Below are positions 63,465 to 64,000 of a stretch of 64,000 nt of DNA, piece after piece. How positions within the stretch are numbered: the first letter of the stretch is position 1; every line of letters begins with the position of its first letter. The notes beneath the pieces were generated by a model. That model saw only the letters and a program-made list of their open reading frames with translations, made no database searches and was not told where the DNA came from. Position numbers and translations under genes: made by a program. This DNA comes from Streptococcus himalayensis (GTDB lineage: Bacteria; Bacillota; Bacilli; Lactobacillales; Streptococcaceae): assembly GCF_001708305.1 (NCBI RefSeq), contig NZ_CP016953.1:1817501-1881500 (forward strand), given 5' to 3'.

Positions 63465-64000
63465 CTAACTCAAGCGTTCTTCCAATTGAAAATCAATCGG
63501 TAGCCAAGAAAGAACAACCTCCAGCTGCTTGTCCCAATAGTACCACTCATGCTTACCTGGTGCTGTTTGATAGTCCACATCATAGCCCAAGTCTTTAAAG
63601 GATTGGGCTGCAAAATCATTGGCACCGATAAGGAAATCCTGCTCCCCACACCAGATATACATCTTAGTGTCTTTATCAGCTGTTTTAGCCAGATTTATCA
63701 AGGAATGGGGATTGTCAGGACTTTCCCAGTCTATGATTTTCCCAAAGGTTCCTGTCCAATAAGCAGTATTCCCTAAACTTTCTGTCCTTGGATCAAAATC
63801 CTTAAAGCTCAAAGCACCTGATAAGCTGGCCGCATAGGAAAAGCGACTGGTTTCTAAAGCCAAGCGTAAGGCACCATAGCCTCCCATCGACAGACCTGTA
63901 ATAAAGGTCTTTTCACGCTTGTCAGTCATGTGTGGGAAAAAGCGTTGCAACACAGCTGGTAATTCTATTGCCAAGGCATCAAAATAGGGATACCCATACT
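63465..64000 (-). CDS. EstA-type esterase, C-terminal part
   Basis: The frame is open to the right window edge; about 178 residues are visible, starting [14 protein letters not shown]. This is the C-terminal part of an alpha/beta-hydrolase of the tributyrin esterase/S-formylglutathione hydrolase family. The nucleophile Ser is in [11 protein letters not shown], the likely acid Asp in CGEQDFLI and the catalytic His in GKHEWYYW. No secretion signal can be judged because the N-terminus is outside the window. It hydrolyses short-chain acyl esters in related streptococci. Confidence 0.88.
   Translation of the reverse strand, partial: YGYPYFDALAIELPAVLQRFFPHMTDKREKTFITGLSMGGYGALRLALETSRFSYAASLSGALSFKDFDPRTESLGNTAYWTGTFGKIIDWESPDNPHSLINLAKTADKDTKMYIWCGEQDFLIGANDFAAQSFKDLGYDVDYQTAPGKHEWYYWDKQLEVVLSWLPIDFQLEERLS

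Overview
This is a low-GC Gram-positive chromosome segment, almost certainly from Streptococcus. The evidence is the tmRNA tag AKNTNSYALAA, a YSIRK/LPXTG surface protein, streptococcal gene neighbourhoods (relQ-NAD kinase-RluD-pta; dnaE-pfkA-pyk; GntR-ABC), an IS1167-like ISL3 element and an Rgg regulator. Species cannot be fixed from the sequence alone.

Layout. 1-9.4 kb (minus strand): a heterodimeric ABC exporter pair (one gene cut by the window edge), a MerR regulator with a cupin protein, an ATP-cone protein, dapA-asd (lysine/diaminopimelate branch), a GH1 6-phospho-beta-glucosidase, and an MFS exporter with a cyclophilin-like protein facing a LysR regulator. 10.8-19 kb: a cluster-less mutY, then minus-strand pta, RluD-type synthase, NAD kinase and relQ, back to back with plus-strand CYTH protein, prs, cysteine desulfurase and two small conserved proteins. 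19.1-34.6 kb is an accessory block: two adjacent IS66 copies (one complete, one degenerate and lying against an ISL3 relic), a 53-aa zinc-ribbon ORF, a 2353-aa MucBP-type LPXTG adhesin, a GtfA-like glycosyltransferase in the same operon, a promoter with an 11G+11A homopolymer tract just upstream, and an intact ISL3 element with 8-bp target duplications. A diverged ~145-bp repeat, present in opposite orientations, brackets the IS66-adhesin-glycosyltransferase part.

34.7-42.6 kb: pyk, pfkA and dnaE (minus), then an autoregulated GntR-ABC operon (plus). 42.8-47.3 kb: tRNA-Ser(GGA), a membrane coiled-coil protein, tmRNA with phased repeats at its 3' side, lactate oxidase behind a CcpA (cre) site, and small proteins. 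47.3-50.8 kb: a five-gene MarR plus OpuC-type osmolyte transporter operon with paired operators. 51-56 kb: IS30 debris that has truncated a membrane gene, then a second heterodimeric ABC exporter and two small membrane proteins. 56-63 kb: an ABC-F ribosome-protection-type gene behind a long attenuator-like leader, an MFS exporter with an Rgg regulator, and a housekeeping ABC-F protein. The right edge holds the C-terminal part of an EstA-type esterase.

Two probable MITE families occur in the intergenic regions: family A (three copies: 10.5, 56.3 and 63.3 kb) and family B (one complete copy with a 9-bp target duplication immediately upstream of the ABC-F promoter). The most promising candidate system is the accessory adhesin locus. 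A single GtfA-type glycosyltransferase is translated just ahead of a giant YSIRK/LPXTG protein that is not serine-rich, under a promoter that looks able to phase-vary. Gene names and families are from recall of family motifs; no database search was possible.
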